Positions 25,001 to 35,390 of a DNA stretch of 64,000 nt are shown piece after piece (within the stretch, counting starts at the first letter, position 1; every line of letters begins with the position of its first letter). Location of the stretch: NCBI GenBank assembly GCA_030052745.1, contig JANBVO010000025.1:1-64000 (forward strand). The letters run 5' to 3'. Under the pieces are notes generated by a model. It did not search any database, was not told where the DNA came from, and worked only from the letters and a program-made list of their open reading frames with translations. Origin of the DNA: Pleurostoma richardsiae (taxonomy: Eukaryota > Ascomycota > Sordariomycetes > Calosphaeriales > Pleurostomataceae). The position numbers and the translations under genes were made by a program.

Positions 25001-25999
25001 CTGATTCGTCCCTCACGTGTCTCTCTCTTTCCTGAGGTGACATGTGTGCCCTAGAATACTTAATCTCTCCTTGCGCTGGATGAGAGCTCCCAAAAGGAAA
25101 GTTCATAAGCTTGAGTTCGTAACGTGATCCACCTCCGCGGACAATATCCATCACGACCGGGTGGCATTTACCTAGGTAAGTAGGAAGCAGCCCAAGGATG
25201 ATGATATATGGACCATTCAAGTCCCAAACCTGCGTCGAATTTCAACGCGAACTCGTCATGGAAACAGCAACGTTTTTAAACTGTCAACTCGACGCGCTCT
25301 ATAGTGGTCCTGTGACGTGTCCACACACCGTCTTACCCAACTTTTGCATAGAACCTCGCTGCCTGGGAACATGTTATATACCTACCTGGATAGCTCGGGT
25401 TCCCTTCACAGAGCGACGTATACTTCTCTCACAGGTGAGATAGGTCTCCAAGGACTATAGCAGGTGCCTGTCGTCGAGGGACGACCAGTGTCCCGACCGC
25501 GCGTGACACCAGAACGCGGACGGATGGAATGAAAAGGTACCTGAACATAGTGACAGGCGAGTCCTGATCATCCATCAAACACGTACCAAGGCACCTGCCT
25601 ACCTATCTACTAAGATAGGTAAGGTAGGTTACTTACCTGCGTGGCCTATACTGAACTTACGCCTTCCGTTATGGGAAGTTGCGAAGTTGAACGTAGCTCT
25701 TTGTAACAACTGAAGCTGTGGACGGTACCTTAATACCAGCTAGCCTTCCAAGGTATGCTTATCTCCATGTGACTGACCGCCGTGGTCCCCAGAGACAATC
25801 TCGTAGATTTCAGGTACCTGGGTTGCCAACCGACATTAGCTGGCGATGGACGTACCTACTAGCTTTAGCCCCTGTAACGCCGTGTTGCTGCTGTTCCGTA
25901 CCATAGTACACATTTTCTAATATTGGATCTTACCTCACACTTTATAAGCTACCTTGGATAGACTGCTTCTTTCCCCTCCCCCTCCTCGTCCTCTCCTAG
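22007..25999. other. Long intergenic stretch without recognised gene
   Basis: Nearly 4 kb. It holds the DUF3455 promoter, a short TG microsatellite (about 22977-22997), pyrimidine-rich runs, and TACCTAC/AGGTAGG motifs at 25600-25640. Open frames reach about 124 codons on either strand but none shows a family signature, a splice pattern or codon bias. A poorly conserved gene or non-coding RNA cannot be excluded. Confidence 0.35.
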
Positions 26000-26215
26000 A
26001 TGCCCCGCACTACACTACCATTTTCGCGCGCCTCCCAACTCAATCTTGGATTGTCTCCCTGGCGGCGATCATTCTACCACCAAGCCTGCTCGCGTCGGTC
26101 CCTTCAACCCTCCGCGTCCGGTCCTGTCTCCTATTACCGTTGCCGCTCCCGTCACCAGACCGCACCTTGCCGAACCTATCTCACAGACTTGATCCGAGCG
26201 CATCAAGCCCGCAAG

Positions 26216-27646
26216 ATGGCTCCTCAGTTGGACGGCTTCTTCGCCGAGGTGGATGCCTTGTCAACGCAATTCATCGACCGCTTGGCCAAGGCTGTTGCCA
26301 TCCCTTCCATCTCCGCCGATGAGGCCCGCCGCCCCGATGTCGTTCGCATGGCTCACTTTCTCGAGGGCGAGCTCAAGGCCCTCGGCGCTCAAGTCGAGCT
26401 TCGTCCCCTTGGCAAACAGCCTGGGAAGGAGCACTTGGACCTGCCTCCGGTCGTGCTAGCACGGTATGGAAGCGACAAGAATAAGAGGACCATCCTTGTC
26501 TACGGTCACTACGACGTGCAGCCCGCCGAGAGAAGCGACGGGTGGGACACGGAGCCTTTCCAGCTTCATGTTGCCGATGATGGGCGAATGCTCGGTCGCG
26601 GCTCGACTGACGACAAGGGCCCCGTCCTCGGCTGGCTGAATGCCATCGAGGCCCACCAAAAGGCCGGTGTCGAATTTCCGGTCAATCTCCTGATGTGCTT
26701 TGAGGGAATGGAGGAGTATGGCTCAGAGGGCCTGGATGACCTAATCATGGCCGAAGCGAAGAAATTCTTTGCTGATGCTGATGCCGTCTGCATCTCGGAC
26801 AATTACTGGCTCGGCACAGAGAAGCCCTGCCTCACCTACGGCCTGCGTGGATGCAATTACTATTCTGTCGAGATCTGGGGCCCCGGCGCTGACCTGCACA
26901 GTGGCGTCTTCGGGGGCACTGCACAGGAACCCATGACCGACTTAGTGCGAGTACTCGCTACTCTTGTCGACACACACGGCAAGATCCAGATTCCCAGTAT
27001 CATGGAGCAGGTAGCGCAAGTGTCTGCCGAGGAAGAGGGGCTCTATGATAGTATCTCGTTTACGATGGACACCCTGCGGGAGTCTCTTGGTAGCAGCACG
27101 ACCATTTTCGAGGACAAGAAGCCTACTCTGATGGCGCGGTGGCGCTATCCCTCCCTTTCCATTCACGGCATCGAAGGGGCCTTCGCCGCTCCCGGTGCCA
27201 AGACTGTTATTCCTGCCAAGGTTGTTGGCAAGTTCAGCATTCGGACTGTTCCCGACATGGACATTGACACGACGAACGAGGCCGTATATAGATATGTTAA
27301 GGAGCAGTTCGCGAAGCTGGGAAGCAAGAACAGTATGAAAGTTTATGCCCAGCACACTGGCAAGTGGTGGGTTGCCAGCCCCAACCACTGGAACTTCGCC
27401 GCGGCCGCCAAGGCGGTCGAGAGGGTTTGGGGGGTGCAACCAGATTTTACGCGAGAGGGAGGCAGCATTCCGGTCACGCTCACTTTCGAACAGGCGACGG
27501 GGAAGAACGTCCTGTTGCTTCCTATGGGGAGTTCGACGGATGGCGCTCACTCCATCAACGAAAAGCTTGATAAGCGGAATTACATCGAGGGCATCAAGCT
27601 GCTGGGTGCGTATCTCCACTATGTTGCTATTGAGGCAACTCCTTAG
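26216..27646 (+). CDS. DUG1: Cys-Gly metallodipeptidase Dug1 (M20 family)
   Basis: Di-metal peptidase cutting Cys-Gly and other dipeptides; with Dug2-Dug3 it degrades glutathione in the cytosol. A single exon of 476 residues from the ATG at 26216, close to the 481 of yeast Dug1. Metal and catalytic residues are visible: GHYDVQPA (His98), GRGSTDDKGP (Asp132), CFEGMEEYGSEG (Glu166-Glu167), CISDNYWLG (Asp195) and the late SSTDGAHSINEK histidine. The dimerisation-domain block GADLHSGVFGG follows the first catalytic part, as in CNDP-type peptidases. The frame is open upstream to an ATG at 26000, adding a 72-residue Arg/Ser-rich, almost acid-free leader that could target mitochondria. Confidence 0.95.
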   Translation: MAPQLDGFFAEVDALSTQFIDRLAKAVAIPSISADEARRPDVVRMAHFLEGELKALGAQVELRPLGKQPGKEHLDLPPVVLARYGSDKNKRTILVYGHYDVQPAERSDGWDTEPFQLHVADDGRMLGRGSTDDKGPVLGWLNAIEAHQKAGVEFPVNLLMCFEGMEEYGSEGLDDLIMAEAKKFFADADAVCISDNYWLGTEKPCLTYGLRGCNYYSVEIWGPGADLHSGVFGGTAQEPMTDLVRVLATLVDTHGKIQIPSIMEQVAQVSAEEEGLYDSISFTMDTLRESLGSSTTIFEDKKPTLMARWRYPSLSIHGIEGAFAAPGAKTVIPAKVVGKFSIRTVPDMDIDTTNEAVYRYVKEQFAKLGSKNSMKVYAQHTGKWWVASPNHWNFAAAAKAVERVWGVQPDFTREGGSIPVTLTFEQATGKNVLLLPMGSSTDGAHSINEKLDKRNYIEGIKLLGAYLHYVAIEATP

Positions 27647-28097
27647 GTTATGGGGAATCCTGTGGCCTTAGAAAAGCGAGATGTATAACCTTTTTCATTT
27701 ATAAGGCTATACGAGTATGTGAGATTGAAGGCTTCCATATATCCCCTTTTTAACCTGCGCTCTGCGGCTTTGTGTACTACCCCTGAATAAGCGACCATTG
27801 CGTCACGGTGATGACTCCCTCGGGAACCCCTGCTTCCGCCACCAGAACACGCCGGCCCTGCGGCCCTGGGCTTTGAAACTCCCCTGTAAGATATAATAGG
27901 GTATCATCATTCGGTAATCCTGCCCTCGAATACTAGCGGCATCTGCCCCTGTGGTGAGAAGCAAATCCTGGCAGCGAAGTATGCTGCGAAGGGGATTAGA
28001 AACCATGCTACGTAGGAAACGATACTGAATGCGTTAAAAGAAGTATCGCTCGCCGAGAACCGCCGGGCAACCAACAGAAGGAATGCAGTCGAAAACA
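27647..28097. other. Intergenic between convergent DUG1 and Yippee genes
   Basis: 3' ends only. A 63-codon hydrophobic frame on the minus strand (27907-28098) follows the Yippee stop but has no recognised relative. Confidence 0.35.
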
Positions 28098-29093
28098 TCA
28101 AGGAGAAGCCAGCTTCTTACGCCGGTCAATCTTTCGACTCCTTCTCTTAGCAACTTGCTTCGCATCCCATGTCCCAGCAAAGATGTCTTCGCATTCATCT
28201 TCATCTTCCGAATCGAAGATGACTATGTCGTTCTCATCCTCACTGTTTAAGCTCGGTCGTCCGCCAATCTCGCTGGTCTCTTCCACCACGGAACCGCAGC
28301 TGGGCTTCCGGCCGTTACCGTCTCTCTGAAAAGGAATGGGGGAGTAAAAGTGTCGGGTAGGGGAACCTGGAGGTCTCGTGGTATCTTCCCAGCTCCGGTA
28401 CGAGACGACACGCTCTGTCTCCAAAATGAATTTGCCGACTTTGTACTTCTGCGCCGGTTCTCTTGCGTCGACGTACTTCCACCCAACCTTGGCGCCGCAG
28501 ATAGCGCAGCTGATGTCGGCCACGACATGTTGGCCAGTAACAAGCTGGCGGTTCTCGTTGCGGCCGACCTTGATATTGATAAGATTGACGTAGCCGTCTG
28601 AACTGCTGGCGAGAGGAGACTGGGAACCAGGAGAAGGCGGGCAGGAAGGCGTGGCGATCGCGCTGGGAGCCGAGACAAGATAGGCTCGTCCGTGGCGGCC
28701 AGTGAAGCCCTTCGAGACAATTTGCGCACCGAAGGCCAAGTCTGCTGCACAGGTGTTGCAGCGCAGGGTGTCAGGCGCGACGCATGCTAGGTGAACGGGC
28801 TCGAAGGGGGCAGAGGCAGTACGGAAGGGGTCGTCTAGATCGTTTGGTGTCGTTGGGCTAGCCGGCGGGATTGGAGAAGATGCGGAGATGTCGACGCTAG
28901 AGCCAGGAGAGCTGCTGAGGGGCGGAGGACCGTAATGCGGTGAGACTGGGGGAGGCGAGAACGACACTGTGGCCGACGGTGAGCTCTGGCGCCGTCGGAA
29001 AGGGATCTTCATGCTCGGGATGAGAAACAGAGGGAACTGCGGACCGGAGACGGTCCTCGCGGAGCGGGTGCTGTCGCCGAACAGAACCGGCAT
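28098..29093 (-). CDS. Yippee/Mis18-type zinc-binding protein
   Basis: One exon of 331 residues from the ATG at 29093. The frame extends upstream only with a GTG, which is not used as a start. The Yippee domain is visible: RCNTCAADLAFGAQIVSK, FTGRHGRAYLV, INIKVGRNENRQLVTG, HVVADISCAICGAKVGWKY and QKYKVGKFILE. The two Cys pairs (CNTC and CAIC) form the zinc site. A Ser/Pro-rich insert of about 25 residues interrupts the domain after GRAYLV. The N-terminus is Pro/Ser-rich; the C-terminus is acidic (DSEDEDECEDIF) and ends in a basic run (KRRSRKIDRRKK), a possible nuclear signal. Yippee proteins are conserved in eukaryotes with poorly defined roles in nucleus and degradation pathways. Confidence 0.88.
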   Translation of the reverse strand: MPVLFGDSTRSARTVSGPQFPLFLIPSMKIPFRRRQSSPSATVSFSPPPVSPHYGPPPLSSSPGSSVDISASSPIPPASPTTPNDLDDPFRTASAPFEPVHLACVAPDTLRCNTCAADLAFGAQIVSKGFTGRHGRAYLVSAPSAIATPSCPPSPGSQSPLASSSDGYVNLINIKVGRNENRQLVTGQHVVADISCAICGAKVGWKYVDAREPAQKYKVGKFILETERVVSYRSWEDTTRPPGSPTRHFYSPIPFQRDGNGRKPSCGSVVEETSEIGGRPSLNSEDENDIVIFDSEDEDECEDIFAGTWDAKQVAKRRSRKIDRRKKLASP

Positions 29094-30220
29094 GTCGGGC
29101 TTCGGTCCGGAGTGTGTCGAAATCCAGCAGATAAGGGTCGGCGTGGTGAAGAGAGATCTCACATCCGGAGATGACCTTGTATTATTAGTGTAGTGAGGAA
29201 TGAAGACATGCCGCCTGGTGCTGGGTGTTTTCCGCTCGATAACGAGGGCCTTGCCGTTGGTGAGAACGAAAGCCGGAGGTACCGAAGTGCTCGTTCGGAG
29301 CTGTCGGAGCCCATATCCTTACTGCTGAGCTGTGATGATCTCATCAACTTGTGGAGGGGAAGATGGAGGGGTAGGTTGACATGCATTTGATGGCCATCGC
29401 TGGGAAGGGGAGGCACCTACCCACCACCCTGCCCGCTTGCCTTAACTGATTGACGCGGGTGGTACATGACTGATGCCCGAACCCCGCATGCAGCACCTGA
29501 CTGGGAACGCGGGAGGAGATCCATGGATTATCAGGTCATGGGGGCATACTGTACCAAAGACAGAACTCAATCGGCACAGCGGGCAGCAACAAAGCAGTAT
29601 TCGCGCTGTCAATGTAGTGTAGGATCCCCGCACCACCTCAATACGGTGGCGTCGCCCGCGGCTGTCATTTTATCGCCTTATCAATTGACCCTGCAGCTTG
29701 TCGTTTAGTTAGTGTGAAGATCCGTGCCAAAGAGACCGAGACTCCAGAGTCGATAGTACTCCTAACTGAGATACCTCCAACCGTGAACATGTTGTCAGCG
29801 TCAAGTTATTAATCTCGCTATTGCAACCTCCCAGCGGCCATGGGAGTGAGTCGGAGGTACCTTCTGTTAGGGCCGATAATCGAACGGAAAATTCCAGCCC
29901 CGTCTGCGGAGTCAACCGCACCCCCCAGACCGCCAGATCGTCTCGGTTCCCGCCCAATCCTCTTCTGCTTCACACTCATATCTCTGTCCCCAGACCTGTC
30001 AGCAACAGCAAGACTTGTACCAGAAAAGAGCGCCCGCCAACTCTCGGTGCTGCATCTCTCTGCAAACCAATTCCGCGACCGTCTTCGTCCAGCCGTACTA
30101 CACACCGTAAACAACCGTGAACGCATCAGCACCAACACCAGTCCGAGCCCGTCGAAGATCTTCAAGACCGCCTGTCTAACTCAAGAGCACTGCTCAAAGT
30201 GGCATATACTCTCTGTCAGA
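29094..30220. other. Intergenic: divergent Yippee/antizyme promoters and antizyme leader
   Basis: About 1.1 kb between two genes facing away from each other. An ATG at 29840 lies in frame with the antizyme first frame with no stop between, so either the antizyme N-terminus is longer or the leader is just open by chance. Confidence 0.35.
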
Positions 30221-31271
30221 ATGGCACCAATGAAAACTTTAAATTACAGTAGTCACAGTAGTAATTCCGGCGAGGACATTGTCCGCCAGGCCAATGTGCT
30301 CGCCAGTTGCTACCTCGTCGACGCCGCCGGGTCTCTGCGGGGGCTTCACTACTGCACTACCGGCGCCGCAGGTGCGTTCCCCGTTCTTCTTGACTCCGGG
30401 TTTCATCGTCCCGCTCCTACCTCTTTAGTTTTGCTAACGTCTTGTGTAGGGGCAGAGTGGTATTCCTGAGGTCCCCTCCTCAGGACTACCTTCACCTCCT
30501 TCAAGCCCCCCCCTCGCTGCGATCACTTCGTCCAACGAGCTTGCTCTGACGCACAAGAGCAAACGCCATCAATCCGGCAGCAGCATGCATAGCCGGCGAG
30601 GGGGGGCAACACTGCGTATCAGGGAAGAATGTGAGAGGTTCTTCTGCGAGACCATGAGGGCCGTGTTCCTTGGTGAGAGGAACACAGTCGCGCATGGCTC
30701 CGGCCTGACGGGTGTTCATCATTCAGCGAACGCTAGTAATGGTTGCTTTGCTTCTTACAACAAGCAAAACGGGCAGCTGGGCACTCCGCCCGACGAGTCT
30801 CCTCCGCGTATCCTACACCTTCGGGGGCGCGGTGTCCGAGGTAGTGCCTCCTTCACCGACACTGTCACTGCATGGCTGGAGGTGTGGGACTATGCTGGCA
30901 GCACTAGCTTCCGCGCCTTCATCGTGGGTCAGAGTGGCCAGAAGTCTCTTTTCGCCTTCTTCGATGCCAACGTCCTCAGTGGGGACCTCAAGCAGGCGTG
31001 AGTGCCAAGTCTCTCGCATTGTTCGCTGGTGTCATGTGTCCTCCAAGGCTGACGATTTCACAGACTTGTGGCTCTGATCGAGCTCGCCGATTCTGCCCTC
31101 GCATGCTCACAACTTGTCATTTGCATGGATCGCTCCGTCTCAGAGGAGGCGGCGAGGACGCTGAAAAAAGGCCTCCAATGGGCGGGATTCAGTCCTACCA
31201 CACTAGATTACTGGGCGGACGGGCTGGATGTCACTAGCAGGAAATGGCTTTTCATGGGCATGGAAATATAG
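30221..31271 (+). CDS. OAZ1: Ornithine decarboxylase antizyme (programmed +1 frameshift)
   Basis: Polyamine-feedback regulator that binds ornithine decarboxylase and sends it to the proteasome. Exons 30221-30371, 30450-30997 and 31064-31271. The first frame reads from MAPMKTLNYSS through VLASCYLVDAAGSLRGLHY and ends GAEWYS-stop at 30467-30469. Moving +1 at TCC-TGA (skipping T30467) opens EVPSSGLPSPPSS and a frame running through LRIREECERFFCETMRAVFL, VTAWLEVWDYAGSTSFRAF and GQKSLFAFFDANVLSGDLKQ. The last exon holds LVALIELADSALACSQLVIC and WAGFSPTTLDYWADG, which is the antizyme C-terminus. The total is 301 residues. Introns are GTGCGT...GTGTAG (branch GCTAAC) and GTGAGT...CACAG (branch GCTGAC). 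The start is the first good ATG; an in-frame upstream ATG exists. Without the shift only about 55 residues are made. Confidence 0.92.
30464..30484 (+). promoter_or_regulatory. Antizyme +1 recoding site with overlapping hairpin
   Basis: TCC-TGA at 30464-30469 is the shift codon and stop, the same pair used in animal antizymes. The stop lies within a perfect 7-base inverted repeat, CCTGAGG (30465-30471) and CCTCAGG (30478-30484), with a 6-base loop TCCCCT. A CCC/CTCC-rich run follows. The shift site is inferred because the conserved antizyme body is only reachable by it. The role of the hairpin is inference. Confidence 0.85.
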
Positions 31272-31691
31272 GATATTGTCTCTTTTGCGTTTACAGTCTG
31301 ATATTCTGGAAGTCTCAGGCGTGAGACAGTCCGAGCTGCTTTCTTTCACTTCCAAGTCTCTTCCGCTATGCTCTGGCGCGTTTAGGGGCTTGCTTCGCAC
31401 GGCAGTTCCGAGGGGTTGTACCGCTGGAGAGTGTCTTTCGTGGCTGGTCTGAAATGGTCTTTAGCATTGCGTACCTATTCTTGTTGTACGCTGAGCAGTA
31501 TGTTGACATACATACCTTGTCGTGCGCGCTGTCTCATGACCCTCTCTCCTCGTCAAGCCCTCTTTCCCCTTTGAACCCCTCCCTCAGCCAAGCTCATAAA
31601 AGACATGAGTACGCCATCCACGACGGATCATGCCAAGTCCATATATACAAAAACCTTGTGTGCAGACACCATCCACCTGTCGGGACTCTGT
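31272..31691. other. Intergenic between convergent antizyme and HIS7
   Basis: 3' untranslated sequence of both genes; nothing else recognised. Confidence 0.35.
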
Positions 31692-33413
31692 CTAAAGGTC
31701 GCCCTCGAACTGCCGAACCACCAGGCCCTTCTCCGCCAAATAATCTTTAACCTGCTTCACGGTATACTCGCCTCTATGGAACATCCCCGCACCGAGTGCT
31801 GCATCCGTTGGTGTTTTTTCAAAGACTTCCTTGAAATGGCTCGGGTTTCCTGCCCCGCTCGACGCTATGACGGGGATCTTGACTGCCCCCTTAACTTGGC
31901 GGATCAGTTCGAGATCGAATCCGCTGTTGGTGCCGTCCTTGTCAATGCAGTTGAGGAGGATCTCGCCAGCTCCCATCGCCTCGACAGCCTGGACTAATTC
32001 CACCACGTCCATGTCTCGCGTCTCCCGTCCACCTTTGATCGTACAAGCGTACCAACAATAATGCTCCCCCTTTGGACCGGGGAAGCTCGTCCTGATGATG
32101 TTGTGACGTGTTGCGTCTTGCTTGGGAACATACACGCGCTTTGGATCTACGCTGACAACGACCGCCTGGTTGCCATACGCCGCAGAAATCTGCTCGACGG
32201 CAGTATTTCCGAAAAGTTTCCTGCCGACTGCATAGTACTCCTCTGCGGCGATGACTGCGTCTGATCCGATAGAGACTTTGTCTGCACCGCTCTGGAAATA
32301 CATGGCGGCGATTTCAAGCGCGCTGACCTTCGTGCCGTCGACATCCACTGTGTCTCTGATACCGCCGCCTATTGTCAGGGGCACAAACACCGTCTGAGAT
32401 GTCAGTCGCAGTATCTCGAGCATGGGCAAGTCTGCAAGTGGACAGTCTCGGAAGCTGGTGATATTCAGGAAGGTGACCTCGTCGGCGCCCTGTTCGTAGT
32501 AGCGCTTCGCCATCTCCACGGGCTTGCCGAGGTTGCGGACGCTCCGGCCGTCGGATTTCTCACGTACATCGTATTGGTCACCCTTGGTCACGACAAGATC
32601 CCCCTGATCGTTTGTCCGTACGTCCAAGCAGGCGATGACTCGGCGGGTCAGACCTTCCGCTATGCTATGATTGACTGCATCATCAGGTGTCTGCAACGGG
32701 GTCCCAAGCGACTCTGCGCCATCGCCATTGAGGAAAGCTCGGAGGACCCGGAGACCGGCGACGCCGCTTTTCTCTGGGTGAAACTGGGTCGCCAGGATAT
32801 TACCCTTTGCCACGGCACCGACAAAGGTCTCGTTTCCGTACATCCCCGTTGCAACAGACCAGCCCAGGTCCTCCAGCTCGCCCTTCTTGTAGGCGTACTT
32901 GTATGAGTGGACATAGTAGTACTTGGAGCTGGGCCGTAAGTCGTATAAAGACATGCCCGAAGTGTTAGCGTTATTCCAACCAATATGGGGAACAGCCTTG
33001 TCAGAGTCGTCAAATCGATCCAGTGAGCCCAAGAGCAAGCCAAGGCCGGGGCAGTTAGGGTCTTCGACGGATCCCTCGAAAAGTGCCTGCAGACCGACGC
33101 ATATGCCCATGAAAGGCTTCCCGGCTTGTATGTGGGCGAGGATGGGGGGCAGGAAGCCCGCCGCGGCCAGCTGCCCAAGACAGTGACCAAAGTGGCCAAC
33201 ACCCGGGAGTATCAGCTTCTACACGCTGGTTAATACAGTGGTATAGGGTGTGGGCTAAGGTGCGAGCGGGCAGCTTGGATCATCATTCACCTCGGCCTTG
33301 GGCACGTCAGCGGGTGTTCTGACCCATGCTACGTCGTATCCCACTCGCTCTATGGCATTCACCAGGCTCCGCACGTTGCCCGCGACGTAATCTAAGAGGT
33401 GTACAGTTGGCAT
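31692..33413 (-). CDS. HIS7: Imidazole glycerol phosphate synthase HisHF
   Basis: Fifth and sixth activities of histidine biosynthesis in one chain: glutaminase domain feeding ammonia to the cyclase, making IGP and AICAR from PRFAR. Two exons, 33413-33291 and 33218-31692, separated by a 72-base intron (GTGAAT...GTGTAG, branch TTAAC), total 549 residues against 552 in yeast. The glutaminase triad is visible: Cys81 in [11 protein letters not shown], His188 and Glu190 in [10 protein letters not shown]. The HisF barrel starts [13 protein letters not shown] (Asp240), and has [43 protein letters not shown] and [16 protein letters not shown] with the second catalytic Asp. A Gcn4/CPC1-type site lies about 110 bases upstream of the start. 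Confidence 0.96.
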
Positions 33414-34088
33414 TGTCGGCTGCCTTGAATGAAATCCGGAACAGTAGCAAGAATTACAGGTAAACTCGAGAGACCTTGACGCGGATGTGTGGCGACGTGC
33501 TTCTGAAGGTCAGTCGCCTGGATGACTCAAAAAATTGTCTGCAACGACGGGGACGAGGAGCTAGGCATTCCCCCAAAGTACAATGCAGGGCCTGGAAGTA
33601 CCTACATGGCAATAGAACTAAGTGGAGGTACCGACATCTTGGCTTTGTACATGTGTGCCTGTCTCAGGAACGTTTAGGTTACTTGCATCCTAGATTAGGT
33701 AGATACCTAGGTAGGTAGGTAGTTACGTGCTAAACGTTACTGCCAGAACAAGTTCAACTAATACTGCCAGGAGCTACCGCTCAAGATACTTCACATGTAC
33801 CCAGTTATCTACCTACCTCGAGACCCGGAAGTTACTACTATGTACAAGGCAGGGGCGGAATCAAGAGAATACAGTACACCCATTACCCGACCACACGGAC
33901 ACTGCTCCCCACAGGCCACGCGCTGAAGTCGATTCTCGAGCCTCACGAGGAACCTTCCTACCTATCTCCCACCTACTTCTAACTCTGGTACTCTACGCGA
34001 TAGGACTGTTTCCTATACTTTTCCCTCGGCGCCTGCTAAATGCAGAATTGCACTCGCTCGTCTCACACCCAGTGCGCCTGTGTTCCTA
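33414..34088. other. Divergent promoter region of HIS7 and the TFIIIC subunit
   Basis: About 675 bases. Contains the Gcn4-like site described separately and a TACCTAGGTAGGTAGGTAG run at about 33707-33725. Confidence 0.4.
33523..33529. promoter_or_regulatory. Candidate Gcn4/CPC1 binding site
   Basis: TGACTCA, preceded by A, 110 bases upstream of the HIS7 ATG. This is the exact core of the bZIP activator of general amino-acid control, known to act on histidine genes including HIS7 in yeast. Position and gene identity support function; a 7-base match alone can occur by chance. Confidence 0.55.
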
Positions 34089-35390
34089 ATGGGTAATGCG
34101 CCGGAGAGGCTGGCCATCATGTCGGATGCGGCGGCTGCTCTCCCTCTCCGGGCTCACGTGCCCAACAGCTGTCCCGCCAGTGACGATTACGACGAATCGC
34201 AGTGGGAATACGAGTACTCGGGCACCGAAACAGAAGTCTGTGAATTAAAACCCTCAAGGGTGCCTAGAGCTTTGGACTGATTGCAACAGAACTACTACCT
34301 CGCTGTTGACCTCTCACATCCCGACTTCATCCAACGGCGAGAAGATTGGTACATACCGAATACGAGGGGCGGATACAGGACGTGGTTTAACCCGATGCTG
34401 GCGCAGAAGGCCACCCAGGATACAAACGCATCCCTGTTTGAGGAGGATGAGGAAGATCGCAGGAACGAGGACGAAGGTGTGTCAGAGAGGGTTGAAGATG
34501 ACAGAGTGCCTGAAAGAGATGAGTACGACAGCACACAGGCAGGCCCCGGCGCTATGGCCGGATCTGCTACACAGTGTACTCAGAAGCCCCTTGCAAGAAG
34601 TGAGGAAGTAAGCAGAGGCGAAGAGGGCATTCAGATCCTCGATCTGCACTCAGATAACCCGCTCATATCTTACCGAGGAAGAATCTTCTCATGCACATGG
34701 GCCAGCAACATTGGCACAGAGCTGCTCTTCGCATCTGCAAATGAGGCCCTCCCGGCGCTCCGGCATGTCTCCTCAGACATTGACCTCCTCGCAGCAAGCA
34801 GCGCCAGGCTCCTTACAAGCCAAGCGGCCCTGAAGAAGAGCGCCAGCCAACTTCGAGGGTTAGCCACGTCACAGCATCGGAGGAGCGACAGGTTGCGAAG
34901 CGTACGAAAAGATCACGGAATATTCATACCGGTGGTCGAGGACAAGACGGGAAAGAGGCGGCCACAAGCTCGGTTCCTGGAAAATTTTATGGCAATCAAG
35001 AAACTCAAGGGTGAGAAAGACGAGGTTACGACCAAGACTAAAGATACGCCCTACGACGACGTGGACGACGACCCGGATGAGATAATACAGAGACGGAAAA
35101 GAGCGAAGGCGCAGGAAAGACAGCGCAGGAGGACGGATGAGATACGAGAAGCGAACCGCAGGGCTGGAAGAGGCCGGGGAAGGGGTCGAGGCCGGGGATG
35201 GGTTGGGGGTGCTGGGTTGGTTCGGACATATAGTAACCTGGATGCCGGTGTGGATGGTGGAGTCGGCCATCCACGTCTGTCCACACCTACACCGAACCGG
35301 TGGAAAGATGTGGTGTCTTCGCGCCAAGATAACAACGACGACGGCGAGGCTTCGGATGAGATGGATCCGGGAGGTGTACGTGCGCTATGA
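34089..35390 (+). CDS. TFIIIC triple-barrel subunit (Tau55/Sfc7/GTF3C6-like)
   Basis: Subunit of the RNA polymerase III assembly factor TFIIIC, bound to tRNA gene promoters. Exon 1 ends at 34235 and exon 2 runs 34290-35390, joined over a 54-base intron (GTCTGT...CAACAG, an uncommon donor). From the first ATG at 34089 this makes 415 residues; a second in-frame ATG at 34119 would make 405. WEYEYSGTETENYYLAVDLS spans the junction and NPLISYRGRIFSCTWASNIG with TELLFA follows about 100 residues later; both are the family's triple-barrel signature. Between them lies a long acidic Glu/Asp insert. The C-terminal third is a highly charged DDVDDDPDE run, then KRRKR-like basic sequence and an RG repeat (GRGRGRGRGRG), suggesting nucleic-acid contact. 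The start codon is the main uncertainty. Confidence 0.82.

Noticed and set aside
27907-28098. Hydrophobic 63-codon frame directly after the Yippee stop on the minus strand
   Set aside because: No family signature, and position within the likely 3' untranslated region; kept only as a remark.
29094-29162. Upstream extension of the Yippee protein
   Set aside because: The extra 23 codons begin with GTG; the first real ATG is at 29093.
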